NCBI GenBank assembly: GCA_002451175.1
Contig: DKBI01000008.1
Location: 4,033-9,888, forward strand
Direction of reading: 5' to 3'
DNA: 5,856 bases
Source of the DNA: Betaproteobacteria bacterium UBA6904
Lineage (GTDB): Bacteria; Pseudomonadota; Gammaproteobacteria; Burkholderiales; SG8-39
Made by a program: the position numbers and the translations under genes. Below the pieces are notes generated by a model. That model saw only the letters and a list, made by a program, of their open reading frames with translations, did not search any database and was not told where the DNA came from. Below are positions 5,636-5,856 of the stretch, piece after piece. Within the stretch, counting starts at the first letter, position 1, and each line of letters begins with the position of its first letter.

Positions 5636-5856
5636 GCGACTGCGCTGCCCAACGCCGGGAAAACGGGGCGCTACGGCGACCTGAAGCGCCGGCTGCTGTT
5701 CCTGCTGGGTGCGCTGGTCGTGTTCCGCATCGGGGCTCATATTCCGGTACCCGGAATCGATCCCAACGTGCTCGCGGACCTGTTCAAGGGGCAGCAGGGC
5801 GGGATCCTGGGAATGTTCAACATGTTCTCGGGCGGAGCGCTGTCGCGCTTCACGAT
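5633..5856 (+). CDS. secY: Protein translocase subunit SecY, 5' part
   Basis: SecY is the channel subunit of the SecYEG translocon in the inner membrane, through which proteins are exported or inserted. The window holds 74 codons and runs off the end. Reading from TTG gives [20 protein letters not shown], then a hydrophobic first membrane segment at about residues 20-34 ([14 protein letters not shown]). The SecY motif HIPVPGIDP follows (36-44), then [19 protein letters not shown] (56-74), which corresponds to the plug helix region. The sequence is close to betaproteobacterial SecY. TTG is an uncommon start but is the only usable one; the initiator would be decoded as Met. The gene starts 6 nt after rplO as the last large gene of the spc operon, linking membrane-channel synthesis to ribosome synthesis. 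Confidence 0.97.
   Translation, partial: MATALPNAGKTGRYGDLKRRLLFLLGALVVFRIGAHIPVPGIDPNVLADLFKGQQGGILGMFNMFSGGALSRFT

Noticed and set aside
5129..5740. A 203-codon minus-strand open frame under rplO and secY.
   Set aside because: It is fully covered by conserved sense genes and its translation resembles no known family.
1..5856. Mobile elements, CRISPR arrays, tRNA or rRNA genes, or a hidden accessory system.
   Set aside because: The window is almost fully occupied by a conserved ribosomal operon in standard order; no repeats, transposase or RNA gene signatures were seen on either strand.

Overview
This window is a tightly packed, all-plus-strand ribosomal protein cluster. It covers the 3' part of the S10 operon and almost all of the spc operon: rpsC (3' part), rplP, rpmC, rpsQ, then a 121-nt gap with a promoter, then rplN, rplX, rplE, rpsN, rpsH, rplF, rplR, rpsE, rpmD, rplO and the 5' part of secY. 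The gene order matches that of Escherichia coli and most proteobacteria. Every base except short spacers and the one gap is coding.

The sequence suggests a high-GC betaproteobacterium, perhaps near the Burkholderiales or a related order. Supporting signs are the L29 core ([12 protein letters not shown], then [13 protein letters not shown]), the SecY start ([19 protein letters not shown], then HIPVPGIDP), an S14 without zinc-binding Cys pairs, and a low-complexity S3 tail of the kind known in that class. This placement is from remembered family sequences, not a search.

Layout: bases 2-1275 encode the end of the S10 operon (S3, L16, L29, S17), with spacers of 3 nt, 3 nt and a 4-nt ATGA overlap. 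Bases 1276-1396 hold a good sigma70-type promoter (TTGCCT, 18 bp, TACAAT) and a leader of about 78 nt. No convincing terminator is seen there, so read-through from S10 into spc is likely. Bases 1397-5626 encode ten ribosomal proteins of both subunits. From 5633 the translocon subunit SecY begins at a TTG codon and runs off the window.

The products work together in ribosome assembly. L5 and L18 bind 5S rRNA at the central protuberance. L24 starts 50S assembly. S8, S17 and S5 organise the 30S body. L29 and L24 line the tunnel exit, which docks on SecYEG.

I found no previously undescribed system. What departs from the textbook is accretion of disordered sequence on conserved ribosomal proteins: a 43-residue Gly/Ser/Lys/Ala-rich extension at the N-terminus of L5, a tail of about 97 residues on S3, and a small Ala/Pro/Lys tail on L15. 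A non-ATG secY start in the same frame as the rplO stop is also worth noting.
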